The notes under the pieces were generated by a model. That model saw only the letters and a list, made by a program, of their open reading frames with translations, did not search any database and was not told where the DNA came from. A DNA stretch of 64,000 nt. Source: Oceanospirillales bacterium (GTDB taxonomy: Bacteria; Pseudomonadota; Gammaproteobacteria; Xanthomonadales; SZUA-36). This document shows, one piece after another, positions 1-9,130 of this stretch (its first letter is position 1; each line of letters opens with the position of its first letter). A program made the position numbers and the translations under genes. The DNA is taken from the NCBI GenBank assembly GCA_003233115.1, contig QIKV01000124.1, positions 17,982 through 81,981 of the forward strand, written 5' to 3'.

Positions 1-669
1 GGGTTCGTCAGATTCCTCTTTGCTGACCCGGTAACTATGCGCCAGGCGGTTTAGTGCATGCGTCTGGACAGCCGTCAATGCACCGTTGTTCTGCTGGGCT
101 TCGAGCAAGTCCAGCAATTCACCCCGCTCGCGTAATACCGCCTCGTTTTCATAAAGTACCAGTGACAGGACTACCCGGTAGAAAATACTCTTCTCAAATT
201 GCACCGTCTCACCATCGAACCAGCCCTGTTTGATTGATACCACCAGTAACGGCGGGATGGCAATCGTCTCTCCGGAATCAATCTTTTCGCCGGTGTAACC
301 CAACTTGTCAAAAACATAGCTCAGGTATTGTTTACTGACATTGATATAGACGTCGTAGTTATCTGTTCTGACCAATTCCGGTGCCGGGGATGGTGCATCT
401 GACCAGTCTGTTAAGTCACGGATTGCTTCCAGTTCGGTTTTGGTTTTGGCAGCCAGCGCCGGTGCGCCAATATCCTCGTGAATTCGAGCTACCCTGGCAA
501 GTACATCTGAATTCCCCTGCATTGGGGTATCCCCGGTGGGCGTTTCGGTGGTGGCGGGTGCAGTAGCTTGTGATCGCTGGTTGATGATACTCAAGACGAT
601 GCCGGTCGCCACCAGGAGAACTGCAATCAGCAGGGCGACAAGATTATTGGATGAAAATCGAGTATGCAT
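1..669 (-). CDS. Partial membrane-anchored hypothetical protein, truncated by left window edge (possibly Bax/glucosaminidase-like N-terminal region)
   Basis: My reverse-complement translation from ATG at 669 is open to base 1: MHTRFSSNNLVALLIAVLLVATGIVLSIINQ...VSKQYLSYVFDKLGY...; N-terminal hydrophobic segment. Absent from ORF track, presumably because it has no stop in the window. Confidence 0.75.
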   Translation of the reverse strand, partial: MHTRFSSNNLVALLIAVLLVATGIVLSIINQRSQATAPATTETPTGDTPMQGNSDVLARVARIHEDIGAPALAAKTKTELEAIRDLTDWSDAPSPAPELVRTDNYDVYINVSKQYLSYVFDKLGYTGEKIDSGETIAIPPLLVVSIKQGWFDGETVQFEKSIFYRVVLSLVLYENEAVLRERGELLDLLEAQQNNGALTAVQTHALNRLAHSYRVSKEESDEP

Positions 670-756
670 GGGAACAGGCAAGGTTGGGGCGACAATGCTG
701 TTAGTATATCAGCGTGCCGAACCGATGATATGTTTTGTTATGGAAGGAATTGTCAG

Positions 757-1416
757 ATGGAAAAAATCCTGGTCACGGGTGCTAACAGGGGCATCGGTCT
801 GGAACTTTGCAGGCAACTGGCTGCGCGTGGAGATGAGGTTATTGCGGCGTGTCGCAGCAGCAGTGAAGACCTGCAGAATCTGAACGTACGCGTGATTGAC
901 GGAATAGATGTCAGCGCGGCGGATTCAGTAAAAAAGTTGCAATCCCAGTTGGGCACGGAGCAACTGGACTGGCTGATCAACAATGCGGGCATTCTTTCAG
1001 TTGAATCCCTGGATGACCTTGATTTCGAGCGCATCGAGAGGCAGTTCAGGGTTAACGCGCTGGGGCCGCTGAGGGTGAGCAGCGCGCTGCTACCCAACCT
1101 GTCCACAGGCTCGAAACTCGGTATTGTTACCAGTCGTATGGGATCAATCGATGACAATACTTCCGGTGGGTATTACGGTTACCGGATATCAAAAGCGGCT
1201 GTGAACATGGCCGGTATGAGCCTGGCGCGGGATCTTCAGGATCGCGGGATTGCGGTTGCACTATTGCACCCCGGTATGGTGGCAACGGACATGACTGGCA
1301 GGCAGGGTATCGCGCCGCAACAGGCCGCGGCCGGCTTGATTGCCCGCATGGACGAACTTGACATGGATTCAACGGGTACGTTCTGGCACGCAGAAGGCGG
1401 GTGCCTGCCCTGGTAA
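757..1416 (+). CDS. SDR family NAD(P)-dependent oxidoreductase
   Basis: MEKILVTGANRGIGLELCRQ (TGxxxGIG), NNAG, YxxxK (YGYRISKAA); start trimmed from 664 to internal ATG at 757. Confidence 0.88.
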   Translation: MEKILVTGANRGIGLELCRQLAARGDEVIAACRSSSEDLQNLNVRVIDGIDVSAADSVKKLQSQLGTEQLDWLINNAGILSVESLDDLDFERIERQFRVNALGPLRVSSALLPNLSTGSKLGIVTSRMGSIDDNTSGGYYGYRISKAAVNMAGMSLARDLQDRGIAVALLHPGMVATDMTGRQGIAPQQAAAGLIARMDELDMDSTGTFWHAEGGCLPW

Positions 1417-1435
1417 GGGCGGCTATTCAACTGTT

Positions 1436-2677
1436 TCAGGGGATTCCTTTTGCGGGTACTATTCCGACCCGTGATAATGCTTCGGTTAGTTGCTGCCAGC
1501 GTTGTTCAAGGGTGCCGGTATAGCCGATAGACATGCGTACCAGTCCCGGCGATATGTGCGCAGCAACCTTGTCTTCATCCGTCATTTCACTGGACGTGCT
1601 GCTGCCGGAACAGGACATCAGCGTGTCGAAGTAACCCAGGCTGACCGCCACATAACCAAAATGATATGTGTTTTGCAACAAATCCAGCAGTGCATTTGCC
1701 CGGTCTTCAGTACCCATGTCCAGGGTCAGAATTCCACCATAGCCGTAGTCCGCGCAATGCAGTTCGCTGAATAAGCGGTGGTCGGGGTAGTCCGGCAGAC
1801 CCGGGTAGGTGACGGCCATGTCCATGGCCTGCAATCTTTCTGCAATCACCTGGGTGCGGCGACCGTGCTCTGTCATGCGCAAGGGCAGGTGTGGAATACG
1901 CAGACTGATGTTAAAGGCCACCTGCGGATCCATTGTCGGGCCAAGAATCATCAGCATGCCGGTATGCAGGTCCATCAACTGCTGGATAAACCCCCCGTCT
2001 GCACAGATTGCCCCGGCAATGTGGTCAGATGCGCCGCTGATAAATTTGGTCATGCTGTGCACAACGATATCGGCACCGAGTTCATGGGGGTTCAGCAACA
2101 ACGGACTGAAGGTATTGTCCACCACCAGTTTTATGCCGTGGCGGCGGGCAATTCTGCTCAATGCCGGTATGTTTGCAATTCGCAAAGTCGGATTGGCCAC
2201 ACTTTCGGTATAGATGGCACGTGTACGATCGGTGATGGTGGCTTCCACTGCTTTAAGATCGGTGATATCGACAAGTGCCGTGCGGATGCCGGTCTTGGGA
2301 GGCAGCAGATCGTGCAGCAGTGCGTAGGTGCCGCCGTAAACAGCATTCGACGACACGATATGGTCACCCGCATCGCACAGTTGCAGCAAGGTGGCTGAAA
2401 TAGCGGCCATGCCACTGGCTGTGCAGTAAGCTGCCTCGGTGCCCTCCAGCGCCGCCAGTTGCTTTCCCAGGTTATACACGGTGGGATTAAAATGGCGACC
2501 GTACAGATAGCATCCGCCTTGTTCGGGGCCTTTTTCCCCGCAAAATATTTCCGGCATCGTGTCAGGGTGCATCACGGTGAAAGTTGTACTCGCCTCCACC
2601 GACATATTGACGCCGCCGTGCTCACCAAATTCATGCCGGGTGTTGGCCATGACCTCTATCGGATTTCGATGCTTCAT
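1436..2677 (-). CDS. Trans-sulfuration family PLP-dependent enzyme (Cys/Met metabolism; methionine gamma-lyase/cystathionine gamma-synthase-like)
   Basis: YGRHFNPTVYNLGKQLAALEGTEAAYCTASGMAAI and HSMTKFISGASDHIAGAI (PLP lysine region). Confidence 0.88.
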   Translation of the reverse strand: MKHRNPIEVMANTRHEFGEHGGVNMSVEASTTFTVMHPDTMPEIFCGEKGPEQGGCYLYGRHFNPTVYNLGKQLAALEGTEAAYCTASGMAAISATLLQLCDAGDHIVSSNAVYGGTYALLHDLLPPKTGIRTALVDITDLKAVEATITDRTRAIYTESVANPTLRIANIPALSRIARRHGIKLVVDNTFSPLLLNPHELGADIVVHSMTKFISGASDHIAGAICADGGFIQQLMDLHTGMLMILGPTMDPQVAFNISLRIPHLPLRMTEHGRRTQVIAERLQAMDMAVTYPGLPDYPDHRLFSELHCADYGYGGILTLDMGTEDRANALLDLLQNTYHFGYVAVSLGYFDTLMSCSGSSTSSEMTDEDKVAAHISPGLVRMSIGYTGTLEQRWQQLTEALSRVGIVPAKGIP

Positions 2678-3252
2678 GTAGTTGCTGCTTGATAATTCCC
2701 AGGCGGGAGGTTCCAGTAGATTATATTCCCTGCCGGGAGACGATGCGGAAAATACCCTTGCAAGTGCTCAGAAAAGTACCGCGTGGACGGCTTGATCCTT
2801 GCTTCATTCTGCCATGTTTTGATCCGCTGCACAGTATTCCTGCAAAAAAATGGTTTATGGTTTATACTGGTTGTGCAAGGGAAAAATATTGTACAGAAAT
2901 GGGAAGTTAGAAAGGGGAAATCCTTCTTTAAACGGTATGATTTCAGCGGTGTTCAGCGAAATTATCGATTATTTTATCAATGGTTTACAATCGCACGAAC
3001 CCAAATATTTACCCCCTCAGAAATAACAAGAATCGACTACAGCCATAAGGGCATGGGGCCCATTGGCTGATCGCCAATGATTGGTGAGGTTTTCGCGATA
3101 TTCAATCGAGAAGGCTTACGACACGGAAAGTGGCTAACAGTAAATCTGTTACCACAAAGTCTCCTGAAATATGGTAGGTGTTTGCCTGCATCTGCAAGCA
3201 ACGACCAGGGGTATGTCTGCAACTGCAGGCTGCTGTATGAGGAGATAATAAA

Positions 3253-3507
3253 ATGCTGGTACTCGTTACATTACTTTTGGCGGCCTTGTTGGTTGCCACT
3301 GCTGTTATATGGTTGTTCCGAATTATAGTTAGCCGGAGAAATACGAATTACACATTAGGTGTGGCGCCCTCCCTGAGGTCGCAGTTGTATGCCCAGCAAG
3401 GTTATATCAAACTGGATTCCGGCTCAAAAAAGGCACTGCAGAAGCGTGCGCTGCCAGTAAAGCTACGCTCTGCCAGTGGCGAACTTAAAGCACCCTGGGG
3501 TTGGTGA
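3253..3507 (+). CDS. Small membrane-anchored hypothetical protein (84 aa)
   Basis: ORF with strong hydrophobic N-terminus (MLVLVTLLLAALLVATAVIWLFRIIV), preceded by GAGGAG-like RBS. Confidence 0.55.
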   Translation: MLVLVTLLLAALLVATAVIWLFRIIVSRRNTNYTLGVAPSLRSQLYAQQGYIKLDSGSKKALQKRALPVKLRSASGELKAPWGW

Positions 3508-3616
3508 TCTGCCCTTAGGGTTTACCCTCCAACCAGAGATCACATAGTACCAGCCAATGGCGTTATTTCGGTTAAGCCGGAGTAGCGTCATTGTGCATTT
3601 ACACCAAAATGAAAAA

Positions 3617-3677
3617 CTGTCTATAGCCAAAATGGCAAATTGGCTATAGACAGAATGGCAAATTGGCTATAGCCAAT
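3617..3677. repeat. Tandem 23-bp repeats with nested palindromes upstream of the VOC gene
   Basis: ctatagccaaaatggcaaattgg (3621-3643) / ctatagacagaatggcaaattgg (3644-3666) / ctatagccaa; perfect 14-bp inverted repeat CTGTCTATAGCCAA (3617-3630) vs TTGGCTATAGACAG (3640-3653); 16-bp palindrome ATTGGCTATAGCCAAT (3662-3677). Confidence 0.85.
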
Positions 3678-3802
3678 CTTGTTTGATGAATATACCGGTA
3701 ATACAAATAGATATGAATCATGTATTTGGTATGCCTGAGTATTTGGCAATAAAGAATTGCTGTTTTGCAAGTGAAATATTGAGCTCGAAAATGGAGAGAC
3801 AA

Positions 3803-4183
3803 ATGATCGGATATATAACAGTTGGCACCAATGATCTAAACAGGGCGGTGGCGTTTTACGATGCATTATTTGCCGATTTGGGTGCCGGACGTTTTTTAGA
3901 GCAGGATAGATTCGTTGCCTGGGCAGTGGCCCCTGATCAACCTGCATTTTCCGTCACACTACCATTTGATGGTAATGCCGCCACGGTGGGGAATGGCACC
4001 ATGATTGCACTGGCTGTAGACGCAACCGACAAGGTTGACGCGCTGTATGCGAAAGCATTGTCATTGGGCGCGACTGACGAGGGTGCACCTGGCCTGCGCA
4101 TGGATGAGTTCTATGCAGCTTACTTCAGGGATCTTGATGGCAACAAGCTGAACGTATTCTGTCATCAACCCGTTGCAGCCTGA
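3803..4183 (+). CDS. VOC/glyoxalase family protein
   Basis: MIGYITVGTNDLNRAVAFYDALFADLG...YFRDLDGNKLNVFCH typical of VOC superfamily; start trimmed from 3683. Confidence 0.85.
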   Translation: MIGYITVGTNDLNRAVAFYDALFADLGAGRFLEQDRFVAWAVAPDQPAFSVTLPFDGNAATVGNGTMIALAVDATDKVDALYAKALSLGATDEGAPGLRMDEFYAAYFRDLDGNKLNVFCHQPVAA

Positions 4184-4190
4184 GAGCAAT

Positions 4191-4874
4191 TCACGCACCG
4201 GGTCTGGTCGGCGCTCCCGGGCGTTTTAGGGTTGCGGGTAGCAGGGCCTCGACCCGTTCCATTACTTCCAGGCAGTCCACCATATCGTTGATGTAGTCCA
4301 GTTTATCGGTTTCCAGAACCAACACTTCACTGAGGCGGTAGCTGCCCAGCCAGTCTTCATACAGGTGTTGCAGGCGCTTTAGATAGGCAAGCCGGATATC
4401 CTGTTCCATACGTCGGCCACGCAGGCGGATACGTTTGCGCAGCGTTCTCATTGAACAGCGCAAATAAATCATCAGGTCGGGAGGCCGTATCGCACCAAGT
4501 ATGACCTGGTAAAAACTCCAGTATGTAGCCCAGTCCCGACCCGTTAATTTGCGCATTTCATGAAGCGCCGTGGCAAAAATTTCCGCGTCTTCATAAATTG
4601 TCCGGTCCAGTACAACCACACCACACCGCCGCTGCAGTTGCTGGTGCATGCGGAATTTGCTGCTGAGGAAGTACACTTGAGAATGAAATGCCCAGCGGCT
4701 CATGTCCTGGTAAAAATCAGGCAGGTAGGGGTTTTCTTCGTTGGGTTCGTAAAATGGTTTGATCGCGTAGCTGCGGGTCAGAAATTCCACCAGGGAAGAT
4801 TTGCCTGTACCGATGTTGCCGGCGATAGCAATGGTCTTGCCGAGCGGGCTTTTTGGTGGTGTGGCCTGGTGCAT
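4191..4874 (-). CDS. Deoxynucleoside kinase family protein
   Basis: IAIAGNIGTGKSSLVEFL P-loop, YEPNEENPYLPDFY, DRTIYEDAEIF, YLRCSMRTLRKRIRLRGR; start trimmed to ATG at 4874 to avoid overlap with the divergent gene. Confidence 0.88.
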   Translation of the reverse strand: MHQATPPKSPLGKTIAIAGNIGTGKSSLVEFLTRSYAIKPFYEPNEENPYLPDFYQDMSRWAFHSQVYFLSSKFRMHQQLQRRCGVVVLDRTIYEDAEIFATALHEMRKLTGRDWATYWSFYQVILGAIRPPDLMIYLRCSMRTLRKRIRLRGRRMEQDIRLAYLKRLQHLYEDWLGSYRLSEVLVLETDKLDYINDMVDCLEVMERVEALLPATLKRPGAPTRPGA

Positions 4875-5009
4875 GGAATATCCTGGTACAGGGCTGAAGC
4901 AATGTGTTGATGATATCCTCCCGGCCGGGTTTATCACAGCCATTCGTTTTAACCTGTATATTGCACGATCCCGGGATCGGTACACTGAACCTGAACATGG
5001 GTCTTTAAA

Positions 5010-6443
5010 ATGCTGAAAAAAATCGAACAACTCAGACAGGCCTCAACAGGGCTTGAACCTTCCGCTGCCGAGCGTGGCGACATGCTCAGGCAGACAGCAG
5101 TTTACGCTGAGACATTCCTGAACGAATTGGCGGAATTGAACGCCTTTGTGCCGGAGGATGGCCATAGCAACCGGCTTGTTCAGCCTTTCAGTGAAGACCC
5201 GGGCCGCTTTTCTGAACTGCTCAAGCTGCTGGCTGATGCTGTTGATCATGAAGGTATTAATGCCGCCTCCGGTGGCCAGATGGGCTATATACCCGGTGGC
5301 GGCATGTATCCTTCGGCACTGGGTGATTTTCTGGCTGATGTGTTCAATCGTTATGCTGGTGTTGCTTTTGCGTCTCCCGGCGCGGTAAGAATGGAACAGC
5401 AACTGGTACGCTGGATGGCTGACATTGTTGGTTATCCTGACTCGTCGGGAGGGGATCTGACTTCAGGGGGCAGTATCGCCAACCTGACAGCCATCGTGAC
5501 AGCGCGGGAAATAATGGAAGTCCGTGCCCGCGATGTTGAAAACAGTTGCGTTTATATCACCGCAGATACGCATCACTGTGTGGTTAAATCCCTGCGTGCA
5601 GCAGGACTGGCTGAATGCAATATACGGCGGGTACCGATGGATAAGAAGTTCAGAATGAATGCACCCGCACTGGAGCAATTAATACTGGATGACAAGGCTG
5701 CCGGACTGCGACCCTGGCTAGTCACCGCTTCAGCCGGCACCACCGATACCGGTGCGGTTGATCCGCTCGAGCAAATCGCTGAGTTGGCAGAGCAGCATGA
5801 TATATGGATGCACGTAGACGCCGCTTATGGTGGTTTTTTTCTGCTGTGTGACGAGGGCAGACAGGTGCTGCGGGGGCTGGACAGGGCACATTCCGTTGTG
5901 TTGGACCCACACAAAGGACTGTTTCTGCCCTATGGTTCCGGTGCCGTACTGGTCAGAGATGTAACGTGGCTGGCGCGAGCGCAGTCGTTTGAGGCCGACT
6001 ACATGCAAGACGCCAGAACGAGCGGGGGAGAATATTCGCCAGCGGAGCTGTCGCTGGAGTTAACCCGGCCTTTCAGGGGCTTGCGCTTCTGGTTACCGCT
6101 CAAGCTGTTTGGCCTGGCTCCGTTTCGAACAGCCCTGGCAGAAAAGATCTGGCTGGCGCGCTATTTTTATGCACAACTGGATAAGACACCCGGCTGGGAA
6201 ATGGGACCCTTCCCGGACTTATCGGTGGTGACTTTTCGTTACCTGCCGCGCCACGGTGATGCAGATATTCTTAACCAACGCCTGGTGGAAGCTGTGCGTA
6301 TGGATGGCAAAGTGTTTATCTCCTCAACGCAGATTAACGGCAAGTTTGTACTGCGCCTGGCAGTTCTGCATTTTCGTACCCACCTCGAGCAGGTCAACTA
6401 CGTGCTGGCGTTGCTAAAACATAAGGCGCTTGAGTTGGGATAA
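5010..6443 (+). CDS. Pyridoxal-dependent (group II) amino acid decarboxylase family protein
   Basis: TSGGSIANLTAIVTARE, WMHVDAAYGGFF, VLDPHKGLFLPYGSGAVLVRD (PLP lysine motif). Confidence 0.9.
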   Translation: MLKKIEQLRQASTGLEPSAAERGDMLRQTAVYAETFLNELAELNAFVPEDGHSNRLVQPFSEDPGRFSELLKLLADAVDHEGINAASGGQMGYIPGGGMYPSALGDFLADVFNRYAGVAFASPGAVRMEQQLVRWMADIVGYPDSSGGDLTSGGSIANLTAIVTAREIMEVRARDVENSCVYITADTHHCVVKSLRAAGLAECNIRRVPMDKKFRMNAPALEQLILDDKAAGLRPWLVTASAGTTDTGAVDPLEQIAELAEQHDIWMHVDAAYGGFFLLCDEGRQVLRGLDRAHSVVLDPHKGLFLPYGSGAVLVRDVTWLARAQSFEADYMQDARTSGGEYSPAELSLELTRPFRGLRFWLPLKLFGLAPFRTALAEKIWLARYFYAQLDKTPGWEMGPFPDLSVVTFRYLPRHGDADILNQRLVEAVRMDGKVFISSTQINGKFVLRLAVLHFRTHLEQVNYVLALLKHKALELG

Positions 6444-6513
6444 ATGTATATAAATCGCTTTTCTTGTGTGTGGTTTGCTATATTTATCAGCTAAATAAGC
6501 GTACGGAAAAAGC

Positions 6514-7776
6514 ATGAAGCACCTTCGCCATCCGAATGAGATTAGCCGCGAGTCGCTCGTCAGCATCCTGGAAATCATGCACCGCCTGGCTGCGCCGGAG
6601 GCAATGCCGGAGCTTTTGAGGGAGGTTATCGAGGTTGGCAAGGTGGCCATCGTTGCAGAGACCGGCGTGTTGTGGTTGTTGGAAAGGAGTTCTCAGCAGC
6701 TTGTTATGGTGGTGCCGTCTGACACCTCTCCTGCGCGGGTGGAGCCCGGTGAATCCTGGGCCGGTAAGTGTGCCGTCGACCACGTTATCAGCAACATCCG
6801 TGATTGCCGGGAAGACGAACTATTCCTTAAATACCCCCTGCATATTCCCGCAGGCGAAACCCGCTCACTGTTGAACGTACCGATTCTGGGTCAGGATGAG
6901 TCCCTGTTGGGTGTAATGCAATGGCTCGGGGCGGTGGTTGGGCAGTTCGATGAGCATGATGAATGGGTAGGGCCGGCACTGGCAGCACAAGCGGCGGTTG
7001 CGATACAGCACGCCTACATGACCGATGAACTGCTCGCCAATGCGGTACTGAGCCAGGAAGTCGCTGTTGCACGTGAGATACAGATGAGTACCCTGCCGGA
7101 TGCAATGCCCGAAATCCCTGGTTATGACCTGTATGGGCATTTTCAGCCGACGGAACAAACCGGTGGTGACTTATATGACCTCGCATTGTTAAATGGGCGC
7201 CTGTTCATGTTGCTGGGTGATGCAACCGGCCATGGTTTTGGCCCCGCACTGTCAGCCACCCAAATGCAGGCCATGTTGCGGGTTTCATTCAGACTGGGTG
7301 CTGATCTTGATCATGCTTACATGCACGTTAATAACCAACTGTCAGAAGATTTACCGGATGACCGCTTTATCACTGCATTTATGGGATTCCTGGATCCCGC
7401 TACACATCAGGTCAATTACCATTCAGGCGGCCAGGGGCCGATACTGCACTTTCATGCGGCCCGTGAGAAATGTGACTGGTATAGCCCGACCAATTTCCCG
7501 CTTGGTATTATGGAAATCGATGACCGGCAGGAATCCGCTGATTTAAGGCTTGAGCCGGGAGATATTCTGGCGCTGATATCTGATGGTGTTTACGAATACA
7601 ACAACACGGGAGGAGAGGAGTTTGGTGAAGACCGGGTGGCCGGGGTTTTCAGGGCTCATCATCACTTGCCGATGTCCGCGTTGAGCCAGAAACTGATTCA
7701 GGCGGTCCAGGATTTTGGCGGGGGCGCACCGCAGGAAGATGACATCACCCTGGTGCTGATACGCCGCGAAGCATAA
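6514..7776 (+). CDS. GAF-domain PP2C/SpoIIE-family serine phosphatase (RsbU-like)
   Basis: N-terminal GAF-like region; EVAVAREIQMSTLPDAMPEIPGYDLYGHFQPTEQTGGDLYDL...LLGDATGHGFGPALSATQMQ. Confidence 0.9.
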   Translation: MKHLRHPNEISRESLVSILEIMHRLAAPEAMPELLREVIEVGKVAIVAETGVLWLLERSSQQLVMVVPSDTSPARVEPGESWAGKCAVDHVISNIRDCREDELFLKYPLHIPAGETRSLLNVPILGQDESLLGVMQWLGAVVGQFDEHDEWVGPALAAQAAVAIQHAYMTDELLANAVLSQEVAVAREIQMSTLPDAMPEIPGYDLYGHFQPTEQTGGDLYDLALLNGRLFMLLGDATGHGFGPALSATQMQAMLRVSFRLGADLDHAYMHVNNQLSEDLPDDRFITAFMGFLDPATHQVNYHSGGQGPILHFHAAREKCDWYSPTNFPLGIMEIDDRQESADLRLEPGDILALISDGVYEYNNTGGEEFGEDRVAGVFRAHHHLPMSALSQKLIQAVQDFGGGAPQEDDITLVLIRREA

Positions 7777-7797
7777 TCCGCAAGCGCTGGAGGAAAT

Positions 7798-8199
7798 ATG
7801 GAACAGAAATTCAAACGAAATTTTGCTGAACTCAAGAGTATCGTCACGATGACTGAGGCGTTTTTCCGGCAGCAGGGCCTGCAGGCAGGATTGCGCAACG
7901 TGGTTGACCTTGCCACCGAAGAGTTGTTTGTCAATATGGTGACGTACAATACTGAATCTAATGAGGATATACTTATCCAAATGGTGCCGCATGAGCACGG
8001 TATCGAAGTCAGTCTGACAGACTACGATGTTGAGCGATTTGACCCGAGGAGCGCTGTCACCGTTGCTGTGGATATACCTCTGGATCAACGCACGCCAGGT
8101 GGGCTGGGTTTATATCTGGTACTGAAAATGGTCGATTCCATTCACTATGAGTACCGGAACAGAAAGAGCAGAATAACCTTTATCGTTGACAGGAAATAA
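7798..8199 (+). CDS. Anti-sigma regulatory factor (RsbW/HATPase_c family serine kinase)
   Basis: DLATEELFVNMVTYN and PGGLGLYLVLKMVDSIHYEYRNRKSRITFIVDRK. Confidence 0.87.
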   Translation: MEQKFKRNFAELKSIVTMTEAFFRQQGLQAGLRNVVDLATEELFVNMVTYNTESNEDILIQMVPHEHGIEVSLTDYDVERFDPRSAVTVAVDIPLDQRTPGGLGLYLVLKMVDSIHYEYRNRKSRITFIVDRK

Positions 8200-8202
8200 A
8201 GC

Positions 8203-8505
8203 ATGTTTGAAATTGAATTCTTCGATGGAGGTCACATTGCTGTGGCAGGGCGGCTGGATGCTGCACAGGCGGTGAAGGCACAGGCGCTTCTCGACCGGGC
8301 AGAGGGCCTGTGTGTACTGGACCTGGCCAGACTTGAATACATATCCAGTGCCGGGCTGGGCGTTTTACTCAAAACACACAAGCGTCTGATGGGTTCCGGC
8401 AACGGCATCAAGCTGATCAATGTCAACCATCATATTCATGATATTTTCCGTTATTCCGGTTTCGACAAGTTATTTGAAATCGTGCCCGCAACCTCAGACG
8501 GTTGA
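8203..8505 (+). CDS. STAS-domain anti-sigma factor antagonist
   Basis: VLDLARLEYISSAGLGVLLKTHKRL conserved STAS phosphorylation-site motif (D..YISSAGL). Confidence 0.9.
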   Translation: MFEIEFFDGGHIAVAGRLDAAQAVKAQALLDRAEGLCVLDLARLEYISSAGLGVLLKTHKRLMGSGNGIKLINVNHHIHDIFRYSGFDKLFEIVPATSDG

Positions 8506-8577
8506 ATACGCTTATGCAGCGTACTGTAAAGAAAATTTTCGTATCTGCACCAACTTTTTCCGTCCCGGCCTGTAGTT

Positions 8578-9114
8578 ATGCATAAGGACAGGGATGCTGC
8601 CCTTGTAAACGACTGTCAACGGGGTGACCGCGCGGCCATGGCCAAATTGGTCAGCCAGTACGAGCGGCCTGTTTTCAATGCGGCGTACCGGATACTGGGG
8701 AATACGGATGATGCAGCGGATACTACACAAACCGTTTTTCTCAAGGTATTTGAACATATCGCTGATTATGACCCGAATTTCAGGTTTTTTAGCTGGGTCT
8801 ACAGGATTGCAATCAATGAGTCTCTTAACCAGATTAAGAAACGCCACCACCAGGAGCCTTTGGCTGATAGCCAGGCTTCACCGTGGCGAAGCCCTGAAGA
8901 GCATATGGAATCAACAGCGCTATGCAACCGGGTCCAGGGTGCGCTGATGGAACTGAACGAGGATTACAGAACGGTGGTGGTGTTGAAACATATGTCAGGC
9001 TGCAGTTACCAGCAAATTGGCGAAATATTGCAACTACCGGAGAAAACGGTTAAATCCCGCCTGTATTCCGCCCGCCAGTTAATGAAGAAATCACTCAAAG
9101 CAACAGACCTTTGA
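8578..9114 (+). CDS. ECF-type RNA polymerase sigma factor
   Basis: Region 2 (YERPVFNAAYRILGNTDDAADTTQTVFLKVFEHI...FFSWVYRIAINESLN) and region 4 (EDYRTVVVLKHMSGCSYQQIGEILQLPEKTVKSRLYSARQ). Confidence 0.92.
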   Translation: MHKDRDAALVNDCQRGDRAAMAKLVSQYERPVFNAAYRILGNTDDAADTTQTVFLKVFEHIADYDPNFRFFSWVYRIAINESLNQIKKRHHQEPLADSQASPWRSPEEHMESTALCNRVQGALMELNEDYRTVVVLKHMSGCSYQQIGEILQLPEKTVKSRLYSARQLMKKSLKATDL

Positions 9115-9130
9115 CCGGGGACTGGCCACC

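Noticed and set aside
1778-2398. 206-aa plus-strand ORF opposite the trans-sulfuration enzyme
   Set aside because: Antisense to a PLP enzyme with clear motifs; His/Cys/Gln-rich artefact translation.
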